In this document: in pieces, positions 8,418 through 10,132 of the stretch | How positions within the stretch are numbered: position 1 is the stretch's first letter | Layout: every line of letters begins with the position of its first letter | Source: Phoronis ovalis | Lineage: Eukaryota > Phoronida > Phoronidae | DNA length: 10,132 bases | Assembly: GCA_028565635.1 (NCBI GenBank) | Contig: JAOXYB010067489.1 | Location: forward strand, 1 to 10,132 | Reading direction: 5' to 3' | The notes under the pieces: model-generated | What the model saw: only the letters and a program-made list of their open reading frames with translations | Told to the model about the DNA's origin: nothing | Database searches by the model: none | Position numbers and translations under genes: made by a program

Positions 8418-10114
8418 TGCAGGAAAAAATTCCAACGATAATGCAAAGCAGTTTAATAACTGATCATCCCGTCACAATTGGCGAGGAGCTGACTCAATTC
8501 TGTGAGGATACCACAGCTCATGGCTTCGGCAACGTGGCTAGAAAGAAATCTAAATTGTGGAAATTATTATGGGCGCTCTTAGTTATTGGAGCTTTTGTTA
8601 TGGCCACCGTAACTTTGATACCCTTGATAGCTAAATTTTATACCTATCCTTCGGAAGAAGTCAGTGAAATTCGCCATGACTTGATTGAATTTCCATCTGT
8701 CACTATCTGTAACATTAATCCTGTGTCTCATTCAAAACGCACCTTTTACGAGCAAGAACTTGCACGCTACGGGTCTGATTGGAGGCAGAATCAAAGGTTT
8801 ATGGAATTTGCTGCAGAGAACAATTTAACTGATGAAGTGTCCTATTACCTGAGACGTATAGTTTCACCCCTAGGACTTTTTGAACATGCATACAACGAAT
8901 CAGTTATTAACATTTTAAGTCATTCTCTCAAAGACTTCATGCTACATTGTGTGTCTGACGGGAAGAGTTGTTCAGATAAAGATTTTCAAACATTTCTTGA
9001 TCCTGAATATTATAATTGTTACACGTTTAATGGCGGCCAGAGACTAGACCCTTTGTACACAAGAACAACGGGTCCTAGGGACGGTCTATCTATGGTGTTA
9101 TATTTAGAGAGTGATGACGGTAGTGGCAACATATTTGGATTTTATGATAAAAACTCTAACTTAGCTAATGGAGCTGGAGCTCGGATTGTCATTCATCCAC
9201 CTAATACAATGCCAAGTCCGTTAGACCAAGGATTTGACGTTTCACCTGGGTTTTCTACATCAGTAGGCATACAGTTAACCAAGAGACACCGTTTATCGCA
9301 TCCATGGGGCAATTGTACCGCCGAAAGGTATCTAAACGGAACTGCATTTAATTATACCGCGACTACTTGTCAAAAACTTTGTAAGCAAAAATTTGTAGTT
9401 AACCAGTGCAGATGTATGACGCCTTATTTACCAGCCTTACCAGAAAAGGAAATAAGCGACAGAAACATCTCGTATTGTGGCGTTCTTGACGTAAATAATT
9501 TTAATGATAGCCTTCTGAATGTCCTTTGTGAAAAGGCTGCGCTAGAAAGATTTGTTTTTGATTTCAGTAGCATGGACTCTTGCAACTGTCTACCATCTTG
9601 TACAGAACAAATTTACCGAACGTCAATTTCCCAATCCTATTGGCCACTTGACTACTACGCGTATAATTTTTACGTAAATACAGTTAAGATGCATCCAGAA
9701 TTCGACACACTTACCGCTTACAAAACTTTAGATAGCTACACATTCAGCTCCAGTGGAGGAGAATTTGCTAAGTTACTTCAAAAGAATTTTCTTAGATTAA
9801 ATATTTATGTCGAGGACTTAAATTTTGAAGATCGTATTCAAATGAAAGCGTATGAATTTGAATCATTATGGTCTGACATAGGAGGAACTATGGGAATTTG
9901 GATTGGAGCCTCAGTCATAACTTTGCTGGAAATTTTAGTATTTCTATTTAAACTTAGTATTTTGATTTTTAAAAAGTTAAAAAACAAAGGAAAAATTGTA
10001 GCATCTTCTGCTAAAGCCACTGAAGTACATCCAAACTCTCACCGGCTATCAGTGTGGTCTTTGAATAACGATAACATGTTCACCGCGGAACAACTGACGC
10101 TACTGGTCAAGTAA
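8417..10114 (+). CDS. DEG/ENaC-family sodium channel subunit, complete, single exon
   Basis: A 565-residue plasma membrane channel subunit; family members assemble as trimers and conduct sodium. The N-terminus is cytosolic with the gating His-Gly (TTAHGFGN, HG at 35-36). TM1 spans about 47-72 and is followed by FPSVTICN (92-99), the family's post-TM1 motif. The large extracellular loop carries 14 cysteines (98, 178, 185, 201, 300, 318, 322, 331, 333, 354, 371, 389, 391, 395) and seven N-glycosylation sequons (136, 160, 299, 307, 312, 350, 363). The pre-TM2 stretch DIGGTMGIWIGAS is diagnostic, with the selectivity filter G-A-S at 497-499 and TM2 about 489-517. A short cytosolic tail follows. 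Length and motifs are full for the family, with no break. It could be a FMRFamide-gated (FaNaC-like), acid-sensing-like or other lophotrochozoan degenerin; the gating ligand cannot be read from the sequence. The coding region has no intron. ATG at 8417 is chosen because an in-frame stop lies upstream; Met9 is an alternative. Confidence 0.95.
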   Translation: MQEKIPTIMQSSLITDHPVTIGEELTQFCEDTTAHGFGNVARKKSKLWKLLWALLVIGAFVMATVTLIPLIAKFYTYPSEEVSEIRHDLIEFPSVTICNINPVSHSKRTFYEQELARYGSDWRQNQRFMEFAAENNLTDEVSYYLRRIVSPLGLFEHAYNESVINILSHSLKDFMLHCVSDGKSCSDKDFQTFLDPEYYNCYTFNGGQRLDPLYTRTTGPRDGLSMVLYLESDDGSGNIFGFYDKNSNLANGAGARIVIHPPNTMPSPLDQGFDVSPGFSTSVGIQLTKRHRLSHPWGNCTAERYLNGTAFNYTATTCQKLCKQKFVVNQCRCMTPYLPALPEKEISDRNISYCGVLDVNNFNDSLLNVLCEKAALERFVFDFSSMDSCNCLPSCTEQIYRTSISQSYWPLDYYAYNFYVNTVKMHPEFDTLTAYKTLDSYTFSSSGGEFAKLLQKNFLRLNIYVEDLNFEDRIQMKAYEFESLWSDIGGTMGIWIGASVITLLEILVFLFKLSILIFKKLKNKGKIVASSAKATEVHPNSHRLSVWSLNNDNMFTAEQLTLLVK

Positions 10115-10132
10115 TTTGCATTATACTGTATT

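Overview
The window looks like nuclear DNA from an invertebrate animal. It is AT-rich, its genes carry GT-AG introns, its reading frames encode animal-type extracellular modules, and one intron holds a decayed non-LTR retrotransposon tail. The DEG/ENaC channel type and the domain mix would suit a lophotrochozoan such as a mollusc. That placement is inference, because nothing in the window fixes the species.

Layout. (1) Positions 1-4972, minus strand: the 5' part of a multi-exon gene reconstructed here from splice sites and matching intron phases. Six exons (4972-4909, 2925-2770, 2459-2273, 2142-1925, 1820-1323 and 982-1) encode a signal peptide, one thrombospondin type 1 repeat (TSP1), one long-form C-type lectin-like domain (CTLD), and a long Ser/Thr-rich mucin-like region. 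That region is still open at the left edge. At least 701 residues are present and the C-terminus lies outside the window. (2) Intron 1 (4908-2926) contains, on the plus strand, the degraded 3' end of a LINE-like element, with an AATAAA signal and a TTTC-type tail ending near 3652. (3) Positions 4973-8416: about 3.4 kb of AT-rich sequence without a convincing gene, between two divergent genes. It contains a pair of tandem palindromes at 7036-7084. (4) Positions 8417-10114, plus strand: a complete, uninterrupted 565-residue DEG/ENaC-family sodium channel subunit. It is preceded by a seven-codon upstream ORF whose stop codon overlaps the channel start codon.

The two genes are arranged head to head. 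One encodes a secreted or surface glycoprotein of lectin/TSP type, plausibly for recognition or adhesion; the other encodes an amiloride-type or peptide/acid-gated channel. Nothing in the sequence links their functions. The most interesting item is the TSP1-CTLD-mucin gene. Its modules are all flanked by phase-1 introns, as expected for exon shuffling, and its lectin domain appears to have lost most canonical calcium/sugar ligands.
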